Positions 18,853-33,900 of a stretch of DNA of 64,000 bases are shown here, piece by piece. Numbering within the stretch: position 1 is the stretch's first letter; each line of letters begins with the position of its first letter. Origin of the DNA: Anomaloglossus baeobatrachus (lineage: Eukaryota > Chordata > Amphibia > Anura > Aromobatidae). The stretch covers positions 391,913,361 to 391,977,360 of the forward strand of contig NC_134355.1 in the NCBI RefSeq assembly GCF_048569485.1. Reading direction: 5' to 3'. The notes beneath the pieces were generated by a model, which made no database searches, was not told the origin of the DNA, and saw nothing but the letters and a program-made list of their open reading frames with translations. A program made the translations under genes and the position numbers.

Positions 18853-21800
18853 AATACAAAAAAAAAAACAGTTTGCACTCTGATAATGCTAAAGTATGGA
18901 AACCATGAATATGTGAACATGGATCTGCATTACTGCTAAGGAAAATCTGAGAAAAATATGAGATATTTAGCATATATAAATGGCCATTTGTATATCTGCC
19001 CAGTTGCCCCTTCACGGCATATCTCGTAACTGGGTCCCTGACGCTATGCTGAAGCCTCTCTCTAGGTTAAAAACCTCCTGTGTATGGGCAAGTAGGAACC
19101 TGCTATATAGGATAAGATTACCTGTGGCAACTGGGGGAAGGGTGCACGGTCAGAAGGTATGACCCTCTTCATATAGACAAAAAAGACTGACTGCACTCCT
19201 CGACCTGACGTGTGAACAGGTGCATAACTGAACATGACATAAAATACAAAAAAAACAGTTTGCACTCTGATAATGCTAAAGTATGGAAACCATGAATATG
19301 TGAACATGGATCTGCATTACTGCTAAGGAAAATCTGAGAAAAATATGAGATATTTAGCATATATAAATGGCCATTTGTATATCTGCCCAGTTGCCCCTTC
19401 ACGGCATATCTCGTAACTGGGTCCCTGACGCTATGCTGAAGCCTCTCTCTAGGTTAAAAACCTCCTGTGTATGGGCAAGTAGGAACCTGCTATATAGGAT
19501 AAGATTACCTGTGGCAACTGGGGGAAGGGTGCACGGTCAGAAGGTATGACCCTCTTCATATAGACAAAAAAGACTGACTGCACTCCTCGACCTGACGTGT
19601 GAACAGGTGCATAACTGAACATGACATAAAATACAAAAAAAACAGTTTGCACTCTGATAATGCTAAAGTATGGAAACCATGAATATGTGAACATGGATCT
19701 GCATTACTGCTAAGGAAAATCTGAGAAAAATATGAGATATTTAGCATATATAAATGGCCATTTGTATATCTGCCCAGTTGCCCCTTCACGGCATATCTCG
19801 TAACTGGGTCCCTGACGCTATGCTGAAGCCTCTCTCTAGGTTAAAAACCTCCTGTGTATGGGCAAGTAGGAACCTGCTATATAGGATAAGATTACCTGTG
19901 GCAACTGGGGGAAGGGTGCACGGTCAGAAGGTATGACCCTCTTCATATAGACAAAAAAGACTGACTGCACTCCTCGACCTGACGTGTGAACAGGTGCATA
20001 ACTGAACATGACATAAAATACAAAAAAAACAGTTTGCACTCTGATAATGCTAAAGTATGGAAACCATGAATATGTGAACATGGATCTGCATTACTGCTAA
20101 GGAAAATCTGAGAAAAATATGAGATATTTAGCATATATAAATGGCCATTTGTATATCTGCCCAGTTGCCCCTTCACGGCATATCTCGTAACTGGGTCCCT
20201 GACGCTATGCTGAAGCCTCTCTCTAGGTTAAAAACCTCCTGTGTATGGGCAAGTAGGAACCTGCTATATAGGATAAGATTACCTGTGGCAACTGGGGGAA
20301 GGGTGCACGGTCAGAAGGTATGACCCTCTTCATATAGACAAAAAAGACTGACTGCACTCCTCGACCTGACGTGTGAACAGGTGCATAACTGAACATGACA
20401 TAAAATACAAAAAAAACAGTTTGCACTCTGATAATGCTAAAGTATGGAAACCATGAATATGTGAACATGGATCTGCATTACTGCTAAGGAAAATCTGAGA
20501 AAAATATGAGATATTTAGCATATATAAATGGCCATTTGTATATCTGCCCAGTTGCCCCTTCACGGCATATCTCGTAACTGGGTCCCTGACGCTATGCTGA
20601 AGCCTCTCTCTAGGTTAAAAACCTCCTGTGTATGGGCAAGTAGGAACCTGCTATATAGGATAAGATTACCTGTGGCAACTGGGGGAAGGGTGCACGGTCA
20701 GAAGGTATGACCCTCTTCATATAGACAAAAAAGACTGACTGCACTCCTCGACCTGACGTGTGAACAGGTGCATAACTGAACATGACATAAAATACAAAAA
20801 AAACAGTTTGCACTCTGATAATGCTAAAGTATGGAAACCATGAATATGTGAACATGGATCTGCATTACTGCTAAGGAAAATCTGAGAAAAATATGAGATA
20901 TTTAGCATATATAAATGGCCATTTGTATATCTGCCCAGTTGCCCCTTCACGGCATATCTCGTAACTGGGTCCCTGACGCTATGCTGAAGCCTCTCTCTAG
21001 GTTAAAAACCTCCTGTGTATGGGCAAGTAGGAACCTGCTATATAGGATAAGATTACCTGTGGCAACTGGGGGAAGGGTGCACGGTCAGAAGGTATGACCC
21101 TCTTCATATAGACAAAAAAGACTGACTGCACTCCTCGACCTGACGTGTGAACAGGTGCATAACTGAACATGACATAAAATACAAAAAAAAACAGTTTGCA
21201 CTCTGATAATGCTAAAGTATGGAAACCATGAATATGTGAACATGGATCTGCATTACTGCTAAGGAAAATCTGAGAAAAATATGAGATATTTAGCATATAT
21301 AAATGGCCATTTGTATATCTGCCCAGTTGCCCCTTCACGGCATATCTCGTAACTGGGTCCCTGACGCTATGCTGAAGCCTCTCTCTAGGTTAAAAACCTC
21401 CTGTGTATGGGCAAGTAGGAACCTGCTATATAGGATAAGATTACCTGTGGCAACTGGGGGAAGGGTGCACGGTCAGAAGGTATGACCCTCTTCATATAGA
21501 CAAAAAAGACTGACTGCACTCCTCGACCTGACGTGTGAACAGGTGCATAACTGAACATGACATAAAATACAAAAAAAAAACAGTTTGCACTCTGATAATG
21601 CTAAAGTATGGAAACCATGAATATGTGAACATGGATCTGCATTACTGCTAAGGAAAATCTGAGAAAAATATGAGATATTTAGCATATATAAATGGCCATT
21701 TGTATATCTGCCCAGTTGCCCCTTCACGGCATATCTCGTAACTGGGTCCCTGACGCTATGCTGAAGCCTCTCTCTAGGTTAAAAACCTCCTGTGTATGGG

Positions 21801-24800
21801 CAAGTAGGAACCTGCTATATAGGATAAGATTACCTGTGGCAACTGGGGGAAGGGTGCACGGTCAGAAGGTATGACCCTCTTCATATAGACAAAAAAGACT
21901 GACTGCACTCCTCGACCTGACGTGTGAACAGGTGCATAACTGAACATGACATAAAATACAAAAAAAACAGTTTGCACTCTGATAATGCTAAAGTATGGAA
22001 ACCATGAATATGTGAACATGGATCTGCATTACTGCTAAGGAAAATCTGAGAAAAATATGAGATATTTAGCATATATAAATGGCCATTTGTATATCTGCCC
22101 AGTTGCCCCTTCACGGCATATCTCGTAACTGGGTCCCTGACGCTATGCTGAAGCCTCTCTCTAGGTTAAAAACCTCCTGTGTATGGGCAAGTAGGAACCT
22201 GCTATATAGGATAAGATTACCTGTGGCAACTGGGGGAAGGGTGCACGGTCAGAAGGTATGACCCTCTTCATATAGACAAAAAAGACTGACTGCACTCCTC
22301 GACCTGACGTGTGAACAGGTGCATAACTGAACATGACATAAAATACAAAAAAAACAGTTTGCACTCTGATAATGCTAAAGTATGGAAACCATGAATATGT
22401 GAACATGGATCTGCATTACTGCTAAGGAAAATCTGAGAAAAATATGAGATATTTAGCATATATAAATGGCCATTTGTATATCTGCCCAGTTGCCCCTTCA
22501 CGGCATATCTCGTAACTGGGTCCCTGACGCTATGCTGAAGCCTCTCTCTAGGTTAAAAACCTCCTGTGTATGGGCAAGTAGGAACCTGCTATATAGGATA
22601 AGATTACCTGTGGCAACTGGGGGAAGGGTGCACGGTCAGAAGGTATGACCCTCTTCATATAGACAAAAAAGACTGACTGCACTCCTCGACCTGACGTGTG
22701 AACAGGTGCATAACTGAACATGACATAAAATACAAAAAAAACAGTTTGCACTCTGATAATGCTAAAGTATGGAAACCATGAATATGTGAACATGGATCTG
22801 CATTACTGCTAAGGAAAATCTGAGAAAAATATGAGATATTTAGCATATATAAATGGCCATTTGTATATCTGCCCAGTTGCCCCTTCACGGCATATCTCGT
22901 AACTGGGTCCCTGACGCTATGCTGAAGCCTCTCTCTAGGTTAAAAACCTCCTGTGTATGGGCAAGTAGGAACCTGCTATATAGGATAAGATTACCTGTGG
23001 CAACTGGGGGAAGGGTGCACGGTCAGAAGGTATGACCCTCTTCATATAGACAAAAAAGACTGACTGCACTCCTCGACCTGACGTGTGAACAGGTGCATAA
23101 CTGAACATGACATAAAATACAAAAAAAAACAGTTTGCACTCTGATAATGCTAAAGTATGGAAACCATGAATATGTGAACATGGATCTGCATTACTGCTAA
23201 GGAAAATCTGAGAAAAATATGAGATATTTAGCATATATAAATGGCCATTTGTATATCTGCCCAGTTGCCCCTTCACGGCATATCTCGTAACTGGGTCCCT
23301 GACGCTATGCTGAAGCCTCTCTCTAGGTTAAAAACCTCCTGTGTATGGGCAAGTAGGAACCTGCTATATAGGATAAGATTACCTGTGGCAACTGGGGGAA
23401 GGGTGCACGGTCAGAAGGTATGACCCTCTTCATATAGACAAAAAAGACTGACTGCACTCCTCGACCTGACGTGTGAACAGGTGCATAACTGAACATGACA
23501 TAAAATACAAAAAAAAAACAGTTTGCACTCTGATAATGCTAAAGTATGGAAACCATGAATATGTGAACATGGATCTGCATTACTGCTAAGGAAAATCTGA
23601 GAAAAATATGAGATATTTAGCATATATAAATGGCCATTTGTATATCTGCCCAGTTGCCCCTTCACGGCATATCTCGTAACTGGGTCCCTGACGCTATGCT
23701 GAAGCCTCTCTCTAGGTTAAAAACCTCCTGTGTATGGGCAAGTAGGAACCTGCTATATAGGATAAGATTACCTGTGGCAACTGGGGGAAGGGTGCACGGT
23801 CAGAAGGTATGACCCTCTTCATATAGACAAAAAAGACTGACTGCACTCCTCGACCTGACGTGTGAACAGGTGCATAACTGAACATGACATAAAATACAAA
23901 AAAAACAGTTTGCACTCTGATAATGCTAAAGTATGGAAACCATGAATATGTGAACATGGATCTGCATTACTGCTAAGGAAAATCTGAGAAAAATATGAGA
24001 TATTTAGCATATATAAATGGCCATTTGTATATCTGCCCAGTTGCCCCTTCACGGCATATCTCGTAACTGGGTCCCTGACGCTATGCTGAAGCCTCTCTCT
24101 AGGTTAAAAACCTCCTGTGTATGGGCAAGTAGGAACCTGCTATATAGGATAAGATTACCTGTGGCAACTGGGGGAAGGGTGCACGGTCAGAAGGTATGAC
24201 CCTCTTCATATAGACAAAAAAGACTGACTGCACTCCTCGACCTGACGTGTGAACAGGTGCATAACTGAACATGACATAAAATACAAAAAAAACAGTTTGC
24301 ACTCTGATAATGCTAAAGTATGGAAACCATGAATATGTGAACATGGATCTGCATTACTGCTAAGGAAAATCTGAGAAAAATATGAGATATTTAGCATATA
24401 TAAATGGCCATTTGTATATCTGCCCAGTTGCCCCTTCACGGCATATCTCGTAACTGGGTCCCTGACGCTATGCTGAAGCCTCTCTCTAGGTTAAAAACCT
24501 CCTGTGTATGGGCAAGTAGGAACCTGCTATATAGGATAAGATTACCTGTGGCAACTGGGGGAAGGGTGCACGGTCAGAAGGTATGACCCTCTTCATATAG
24601 ACAAAAAAGACTGACTGCACTCCTCGACCTGACGTGTGAACAGGTGCATAACTGAACATGACATAAAATACAAAAAAAACAGTTTGCACTCTGATAATGC
24701 TAAAGTATGGAAACCATGAATATGTGAACATGGATCTGCATTACTGCTAAGGAAAATCTGAGAAAAATATGAGATATTTAGCATATATAAATGGCCATTT

Positions 24801-24932
24801 GTATATCTGCCCAGTTGCCCCTTCACGGCATATCTCGTAACTGGGTCCCTGACGCTATGCTGAAGCCTCTCTCTAGGTTAAAAACCTCCTGTGTATGGGC
24901 AAGTAGGAACCTGCTATATAGGATAAGATTAC
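18852..24932 (+). repeat. 387-bp satellite, left arm (about 16 copies)
   Basis: Head-to-tail monomers of 387 bp, nearly identical. Each contains an A-tract (8 A's usually; 11 in the edge copy, 9 near 21.18 and 23.12 kb, 10 near 21.57 and 23.51 kb), then gtttgcactctgataatgct, cattactgctaaggaaaatc, aatggccatttgtatatctg, ctgggtccctgacgctatgc and gactgactgcactcctcgac. The 9A/10A pair recurs after 1938 bp, five monomers. Short frames recur in every copy only because the copies are identical. Sequence is AT-rich with no similarity I know to coding DNA. Confidence 0.97.
24866..24932. other. 67-bp spacer of the satellite inversion
   Basis: Monomer sequence up to 24865 (..gctgaag) is matched in reverse from 24933 (cttcagc..). 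The 67 bp between are ordinary monomer sequence in the left-arm orientation, cut off at ataagattacc. The change of direction needs no foreign DNA; CT is shared by both sides at the join. Confidence 0.9.
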
Positions 24933-27900
24933 CTTCAGCATAGCGTCAGGGACCCAGTTACGAGATATGCCGTGAAGGGGCAACTGGGCAGATATACAAA
25001 TGGCCATTTATATATGCTAAATATCTCATATTTTTCTCAGATTTTCCTTAGCAGTAATGCAGATCCATGTTCACATATTCATGGTTTCCATACTTTAGCA
25101 TTATCAGAGTGCAAACTGTTTTTTTTTGTATTTTATGTCATGTTCAGTTATGCACCTGTTCACACGTCAGGTCGAGGAGTGCAGTCAGTCTTTTTTGTCT
25201 ATATGAAGAGGGTCATACCTTCTGACCGTGCACCCTTCCCCCAGTTGCCACAGGTAATCTTATCCTATATAGCAGGTTCCTACTTGCCCATACACAGGAG
25301 GTTTTTAACCTAGAGAGAGGCTTCAGCATAGCGTCAGGGACCCAGTTACGAGATATGCCGTGAAGGGGCAACTGGGCAGATATACAAATGGCCATTTATA
25401 TATGCTAAATATCTCATATTTTTCTCAGATTTTCCTTAGCAGTAATGCAGATCCATGTTCACATATTCATGGTTTCCATACTTTAGCATTATCAGAGTGC
25501 AAACTGTTTTTTTTTGTATTTTATGTCATGTTCAGTTATGCACCTGTTCACACGTCAGGTCGAGGAGTGCAGTCAGTCTTTTTTGTCTATATGAAGAGGG
25601 TCATACCTTCTGACCGTGCACCCTTCCCCCAGTTGCCACAGGTAATCTTATCCTATATAGCAGGTTCCTACTTGCCCATACACAGGAGGTTTTTAACCTA
25701 GAGAGAGGCTTCAGCATAGCGTCAGGGACCCAGTTACGAGATATGCCGTGAAGGGGCAACTGGGCAGATATACAAATGGCCATTTATATATGCTAAATAT
25801 CTCATATTTTTCTCAGATTTTCCTTAGCAGTAATGCAGATCCATGTTCACATATTCATGGTTTCCATACTTTAGCATTATCAGAGTGCAAACTGTTTTTT
25901 TTGTATTTTATGTCATGTTCAGTTATGCACCTGTTCACACGTCAGGTCGAGGAGTGCAGTCAGTCTTTTTTGTCTATATGAAGAGGGTCATACCTTCTGA
26001 CCGTGCACCCTTCCCCCAGTTGCCACAGGTAATCTTATCCTATATAGCAGGTTCCTACTTGCCCATACACAGGAGGTTTTTAACCTAGAGAGAGGCTTCA
26101 GCATAGCGTCAGGGACCCAGTTACGAGATATGCCGTGAAGGGGCAACTGGGCAGATATACAAATGGCCATTTATATATGCTAAATATCTCATATTTTTCT
26201 CAGATTTTCCTTAGCAGTAATGCAGATCCATGTTCACATATTCATGGTTTCCATACTTTAGCATTATCAGAGTGCAAACTGTTTTTTTTGTATTTTATGT
26301 CATGTTCAGTTATGCACCTGTTCACACGTCAGGTCGAGGAGTGCAGTCAGTCTTTTTTGTCTATATGAAGAGGGTCATACCTTCTGACCGTGCACCCTTC
26401 CCCCAGTTGCCACAGGTAATCTTATCCTATATAGCAGGTTCCTACTTGCCCATACACAGGAGGTTTTTAACCTAGAGAGAGGCTTCAGCATAGCGTCAGG
26501 GACCCAGTTACGAGATATGCCGTGAAGGGGCAACTGGGCAGATATACAAATGGCCATTTATATATGCTAAATATCTCATATTTTTCTCAGATTTTCCTTA
26601 GCAGTAATGCAGATCCATGTTCACATATTCATGGTTTCCATACTTTAGCATTATCAGAGTGCAAACTGTTTTTTTTGTATTTTATGTCATGTTCAGTTAT
26701 GCACCTGTTCACACGTCAGGTCGAGGAGTGCAGTCAGTCTTTTTTGTCTATATGAAGAGGGTCATACCTTCTGACCGTGCACCCTTCCCCCAGTTGCCAC
26801 AGGTAATCTTATCCTATATAGCAGGTTCCTACTTGCCCATACACAGGAGGTTTTTAACCTAGAGAGAGGCTTCAGCATAGCGTCAGGGACCCAGTTACGA
26901 GATATGCCGTGAAGGGGCAACTGGGCAGATATACAAATGGCCATTTATATATGCTAAATATCTCATATTTTTCTCAGATTTTCCTTAGCAGTAATGCAGA
27001 TCCATGTTCACATATTCATGGTTTCCATACTTTAGCATTATCAGAGTGCAAACTGTTTTTTTTGTATTTTATGTCATGTTCAGTTATGCACCTGTTCACA
27101 CGTCAGGTCGAGGAGTGCAGTCAGTCTTTTTTGTCTATATGAAGAGGGTCATACCTTCTGACCGTGCACCCTTCCCCCAGTTGCCACAGGTAATCTTATC
27201 CTATATAGCAGGTTCCTACTTGCCCATACACAGGAGGTTTTTAACCTAGAGAGAGGCTTCAGCATAGCGTCAGGGACCCAGTTACGAGATATGCCGTGAA
27301 GGGGCAACTGGGCAGATATACAAATGGCCATTTATATATGCTAAATATCTCATATTTTTCTCAGATTTTCCTTAGCAGTAATGCAGATCCATGTTCACAT
27401 ATTCATGGTTTCCATACTTTAGCATTATCAGAGTGCAAACTGTTTTTTTTGTATTTTATGTCATGTTCAGTTATGCACCTGTTCACACGTCAGGTCGAGG
27501 AGTGCAGTCAGTCTTTTTTGTCTATATGAAGAGGGTCATACCTTCTGACCGTGCACCCTTCCCCCAGTTGCCACAGGTAATCTTATCCTATATAGCAGGT
27601 TCCTACTTGCCCATACACAGGAGGTTTTTAACCTAGAGAGAGGCTTCAGCATAGCGTCAGGGACCCAGTTACGAGATATGCCGTGAAGGGGCAACTGGGC
27701 AGATATACAAATGGCCATTTATATATGCTAAATATCTCATATTTTTCTCAGATTTTCCTTAGCAGTAATGCAGATCCATGTTCACATATTCATGGTTTCC
27801 ATACTTTAGCATTATCAGAGTGCAAACTGTTTTTTTTGTATTTTATGTCATGTTCAGTTATGCACCTGTTCACACGTCAGGTCGAGGAGTGCAGTCAGTC

Positions 27901-30900
27901 TTTTTTGTCTATATGAAGAGGGTCATACCTTCTGACCGTGCACCCTTCCCCCAGTTGCCACAGGTAATCTTATCCTATATAGCAGGTTCCTACTTGCCCA
28001 TACACAGGAGGTTTTTAACCTAGAGAGAGGCTTCAGCATAGCGTCAGGGACCCAGTTACGAGATATGCCGTGAAGGGGCAACTGGGCAGATATACAAATG
28101 GCCATTTATATATGCTAAATATCTCATATTTTTCTCAGATTTTCCTTAGCAGTAATGCAGATCCATGTTCACATATTCATGGTTTCCATACTTTAGCATT
28201 ATCAGAGTGCAAACTGTTTTTTTTGTATTTTATGTCATGTTCAGTTATGCACCTGTTCACACGTCAGGTCGAGGAGTGAAGTCAGTCTTTTTTGTCTATA
28301 TGAAGAGGGTCATACCTTCTGACCGTGCACCCTTCCCCCAGTTGCCACAGGTAATCTTATCCTATATAGCAGGTTCCTACTTGCCCATACACAGGAGGTT
28401 TTTAACCTAGAGAGAGGCTTCAGCATAGCGTCAGGGACCCAGTTACGAGATATGCCGTGAAGGGGCAACTGGGCAGATATACAAATGGCCATTTATATAT
28501 GCTAAATATCTCATATTTTTCTCAGATTTTCCTTAGCAGTAATGCAGATCCATGTTCACATATTCATGGTTTCCATACTTTAGCATTATCAGAGTGCAAA
28601 CTGTTTTTTTTGTATTTTATGTCATGTTCAGTTATGCACCTGTTCACACGTCAGGTCGAGGAGTGCAGTCAGTCTTTTTTGTCTATATGAAGAGGGTCAT
28701 ACCTTCTGACCGTGCACCCTTCCCCCAGTTGCCACAGGTAATCTTATCCTATATAGCAGGTTCCTACTTGCCCATACACAGGAGGTTTTTAACCTAGAGA
28801 GAGGCTTCAGCATAGCGTCAGGGACCCAGTTACGAGATATGCCGTGAAGGGGCAACTGGGCAGATATACAAATGGCCATTTATATATGCTAAATATCTCA
28901 TATTTTTCTCAGATTTTCCTTAGCAGTAATGCAGATCCATGTTCACATATTCATGGTTTCCATACTTTAGCATTATCAGAGTGCAAACTGTTTTTTTTGT
29001 ATTTTATGTCATGTTCAGTTATGCACCTGTTCACACGTCAGGTCGAGGAGTGCAGTCAGTCTTTTTTGTCTATATGAAGAGGGTCATACCTTCTGACCGT
29101 GCACCCTTCCCCCAGTTGCCACAGGTAATCTTATCCTATATAGCAGGTTCCTACTTGCCCATACACAGGAGGTTTTTAACCTAGAGAGAGGCTTCAGCAT
29201 AGCGTCAGGGACCCAGTTACGAGATATGCCGTGAAGGGGCAACTGGGCAGATATACAAATGGCCATTTATATATGCTAAATATCTCATATTTTTCTCAGA
29301 TTTTCCTTAGCAGTAATGCAGATCCATGTTCACATATTCATGGTTTCCATACTTTAGCATTATCAGAGTGCAAACTGTTTTTTTTGTATTTTATGTCATG
29401 TTCAGTTATGCACCTGTTCACACGTCAGGTCGAGGAGTGCAGTCAGTCTTTTTTGTCTATATGAAGAGGGTCATACCTTCTGACCGTGCACCCTTCCCCC
29501 AGTTGCCACAGGTAATCTTATCCTATATAGCAGGTTCCTACTTGCCCATACACAGGAGGTTTTTAACCTAGAGAGAGGCTTCAGCATAGCGTCAGGGACC
29601 CAGTTACGAGATATGCCGTGAAGGGGCAACTGGGCAGATATACAAATGGCCATTTATATATGCTAAATATCTCATATTTTTCTCAGATTTTCCTTAGCAG
29701 TAATGCAGATCCATGTTCACATATTCATGGTTTCCATACTTTAGCATTATCAGAGTGCAAACTGTTTTTTTTGTATTTTATGTCATGTTCAGTTATGCAC
29801 CTGTTCACACGTCAGGTCGAGGAGTGCAGTCAGTCTTTTTTGTCTATATGAAGAGGGTCATACCTTCTGACCGTGCACCCTTCCCCCAGTTGCCACAGGT
29901 AATCTTATCCTATATAGCAGGTTCCTACTTGCCCATACACAGGAGGTTTTTAACCTAGAGAGAGGCTTCAGCATAGCGTCAGGGACCCAGTTACGAGATA
30001 TGCCGTGAAGGGGCAACTGGGCAGATATACAAATGGCCATTTATATATGCTAAATATCTCATATTTTTCTCAGATTTTCCTTAGCAGTAATGCAGATCCA
30101 TGTTCACATATTCATGGTTTCCATACTTTAGCATTATCAGAGTGCAAACTGTTTTTTTTGTATTTTATGTCATGTTCAGTTATGCACCTGTTCACACGTC
30201 AGGTCGAGGAGTGCAGTCAGTCTTTTTTGTCTATATGAAGAGGGTCATACCTTCTGACCGTGCACCCTTCCCCCAGTTGCCACAGGTAATCTTATCCTAT
30301 ATAGCAGGTTCCTACTTGCCCATACACAGGAGGTTTTTAACCTAGAGAGAGGCTTCAGCATAGCGTCAGGGACCCAGTTACGAGATATGCCGTGAAGGGG
30401 CAACTGGGCAGATATACAAATGGCCATTTATATATGCTAAATATCTCATATTTTTCTCAGATTTTCCTTAGCAGTAATGCAGATCCATGTTCACATATTC
30501 ATGGTTTCCATACTTTAGCATTATCAGAGTGCAAACTGTTTTTTTTGTATTTTATGTCATGTTCAGTTATGCACCTGTTCACACGTCAGGTCGAGGAGTG
30601 CAGTCAGTCTTTTTTGTCTATATGAAGAGGGTCATACCTTCTGACCGTGCACCCTTCCCCCAGTTGCCACAGGTAATCTTATCCTATATAGCAGGTTCCT
30701 ACTTGCCCATACACAGGAGGTTTTTAACCTAGAGAGAGGCTTCAGCATAGCGTCAGGGACCCAGTTACGAGATATGCCGTGAAGGGGCAACTGGGCAGAT
30801 ATACAAATGGCCATTTATATATGCTAAATATCTCATATTTTTCTCAGATTTTCCTTAGCAGTAATGCAGATCCATGTTCACATATTCATGGTTTCCATAC

Positions 30901-33900
30901 TTTAGCATTATCAGAGTGCAAACTGTTTTTTTTGTATTTTATGTCATGTTCAGTTATGCACCTGTTCACACGTCAGGTCGAGGAGTGCAGTCAGTCTTTT
31001 TTGTCTATATGAAGAGGGTCATACCTTCTGACCGTGCACCCTTCCCCCAGTTGCCACAGGTAATCTTATCCTATATAGCAGGTTCCTACTTGCCCATACA
31101 CAGGAGGTTTTTAACCTAGAGAGAGGCTTCAGCATAGCGTCAGGGACCCAGTTACGAGATATGCCGTGAAGGGGCAACTGGGCAGATATACAAATGGCCA
31201 TTTATATATGCTAAATATCTCATATTTTTCTCAGATTTTCCTTAGCAGTAATGCAGATCCATGTTCACATATTCATGGTTTCCATACTTTAGCATTATCA
31301 GAGTGCAAACTGTTTTTTTTTGTATTTTATGTCATGTTCAGTTATGCACCTGTTCACACGTCAGGTCGAGGAGTGCAGTCAGTCTTTTTTGTCTATATGA
31401 AGAGGGTCATACCTTCTGACCGTGCACCCTTCCCCCAGTTGCCACAGGTAATCTTATCCTATATAGCAGGTTCCTACTTGCCCATACACAGGAGGTTTTT
31501 AACCTAGAGAGAGGCTTCAGCATAGCGTCAGGGACCCAGTTACGAGATATGCCGTGAAGGGGCAACTGGGCAGATATACAAATGGCCATTTATATATGCT
31601 AAATATCTCATATTTTTCTCAGATTTTCCTTAGCAGTAATGCAGATCCATGTTCACATATTCATGGTTTCCATACTTTAGCATTATCAGAGTGCAAACTG
31701 TTTTTTTTGTATTTTATGTCATGTTCAGTTATGCACCTGTTCACACGTCAGGTCGAGGAGTGCAGTCAGTCTTTTTTGTCTATATGAAGAGGGTCATACC
31801 TTCTGACCGTGCACCCTTCCCCCAGTTGCCACAGGTAATCTTATCCTATATAGCAGGTTCCTACTTGCCCATACACAGGAGGTTTTTAACCTAGAGAGAG
31901 GCTTCAGCATAGCGTCAGGGACCCAGTTACGAGATATGCCGTGAAGGGGCAACTGGGCAGATATACAAATGGCCATTTATATATGCTAAATATCTCATAT
32001 TTTTCTCAGATTTTCCTTAGCAGTAATGCAGATCCATGTTCACATATTCATGGTTTCCATACTTTAGCATTATCAGAGTGCAAACTGTTTTTTTTTGTAT
32101 TTTATGTCATGTTCAGTTATGCACCTGTTCACACGTCAGGTCGAGGAGTGCAGTCAGTCTTTTTTGTCTATATGAAGAGGGTCATACCTTCTGACCGTGC
32201 ACCCTTCCCCCAGTTGCCACAGGTAATCTTATCCTATATAGCAGGTTCCTACTTGCCCATACACAGGAGGTTTTTAACCTAGAGAGAGGCTTCAGCATAG
32301 CGTCAGGGACCCAGTTACGAGATATGCCGTGAAGGGGCAACTGGGCAGATATACAAATGGCCATTTATATATGCTAAATATCTCATATTTTTCTCAGATT
32401 TTCCTTAGCAGTAATGCAGATCCATGTTCACATATTCATGGTTTCCATACTTTAGCATTATCAGAGTGCAAACTGTTTTTTTTTGTATTTTATGTCATGT
32501 TCAGTTATGCACCTGTTCACACGTCAGGTCGAGGAGTGCAGTCAGTCTTTTTTGTCTATATGAAGAGGGTCATACCTTCTGACCGTGCACCCTTCCCCCA
32601 GTTGCCACAGGTAATCTTATCCTATATAGCAGGTTCCTACTTGCCCATACACAGGAGGTTTTTAACCTAGAGAGAGGCTTCAGCATAGCGTCAGGGACCC
32701 AGTTACGAGATATGCCGTGAAGGGGCAACTGGGCAGATATACAAATGGCCATTTATATATGCTAAATATCTCATATTTTTCTCAGATTTTCCTTAGCAGT
32801 AATGCAGATCCATGTTCACATATTCATGGTTTCCATACTTTAGCATTATCAGAGTGCAAACTGTTTTTTTTGTATTTTATGTCATGTTCAGTTATGCACC
32901 TGTTCACACGTCAGGTCGAGGAGTGCAGTCAGTCTTTTTTGTCTATATGAAGAGGGTCATACCTTCTGACCGTGCACCCTTCCCCCAGTTGCCACAGGTA
33001 ATCTTATCCTATATAGCAGGTTCCTACTTGCCCATACACAGGAGGTTTTTAACCTAGAGAGAGGCTTCAGCATAGCGTCAGGGACCCAGTTACGAGATAT
33101 GCCGTGAAGGGGCAACTGGGCAGATATACAAATGGCCATTTATATATGCTAAATATCTCATATTTTTCTCAGATTTTCCTTAGCAGTAATGCAGATCCAT
33201 GTTCACATATTCATGGTTTCCATACTTTAGCATTATCAGAGTGCAAACTGTTTTTTTTTGTATTTTATGTCATGTTCAGTTATGCACCTGTTCACACGTC
33301 AGGTCGAGGAGTGCAGTCAGTCTTTTTTGTCTATATGAAGAGGGTCATACCTTCTGACCGTGCACCCTTCCCCCAGTTGCCACAGGTAATCTTATCCTAT
33401 ATAGCAGGTTCCTACTTGCCCATACACAGGAGGTTTTTAACCTAGAGAGAGGCTTCAGCATAGCGTCAGGGACCCAGTTACGAGATATGCCGTGAAGGGG
33501 CAACTGGGCAGATATACAAATGGCCATTTATATATGCTAAATATCTCATATTTTTCTCAGATTTTCCTTAGCAGTAATGCAGATCCATGTTCACATATTC
33601 ATGGTTTCCATACTTTAGCATTATCAGAGTGCAAACTGTTTTTTTTGTATTTTATGTCATGTTCAGTTATGCACCTGTTCACACGTCAGGTCGAGGAGTG
33701 CAGTCAGTCTTTTTTGTCTATATGAAGAGGGTCATACCTTCTGACCGTGCACCCTTCCCCCAGTTGCCACAGGTAATCTTATCCTATATAGCAGGTTCCT
33801 ACTTGCCCATACACAGGAGGTTTTTAACCTAGAGAGAGGCTTCAGCATAGCGTCAGGGACCCAGTTACGAGATATGCCGTGAAGGGGCAACTGGGCAGAT

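Noticed and set aside
24866-24940. Foreign insertion at the satellite inversion point
   Set aside because: The spacer is ordinary monomer sequence; nothing foreign is present.
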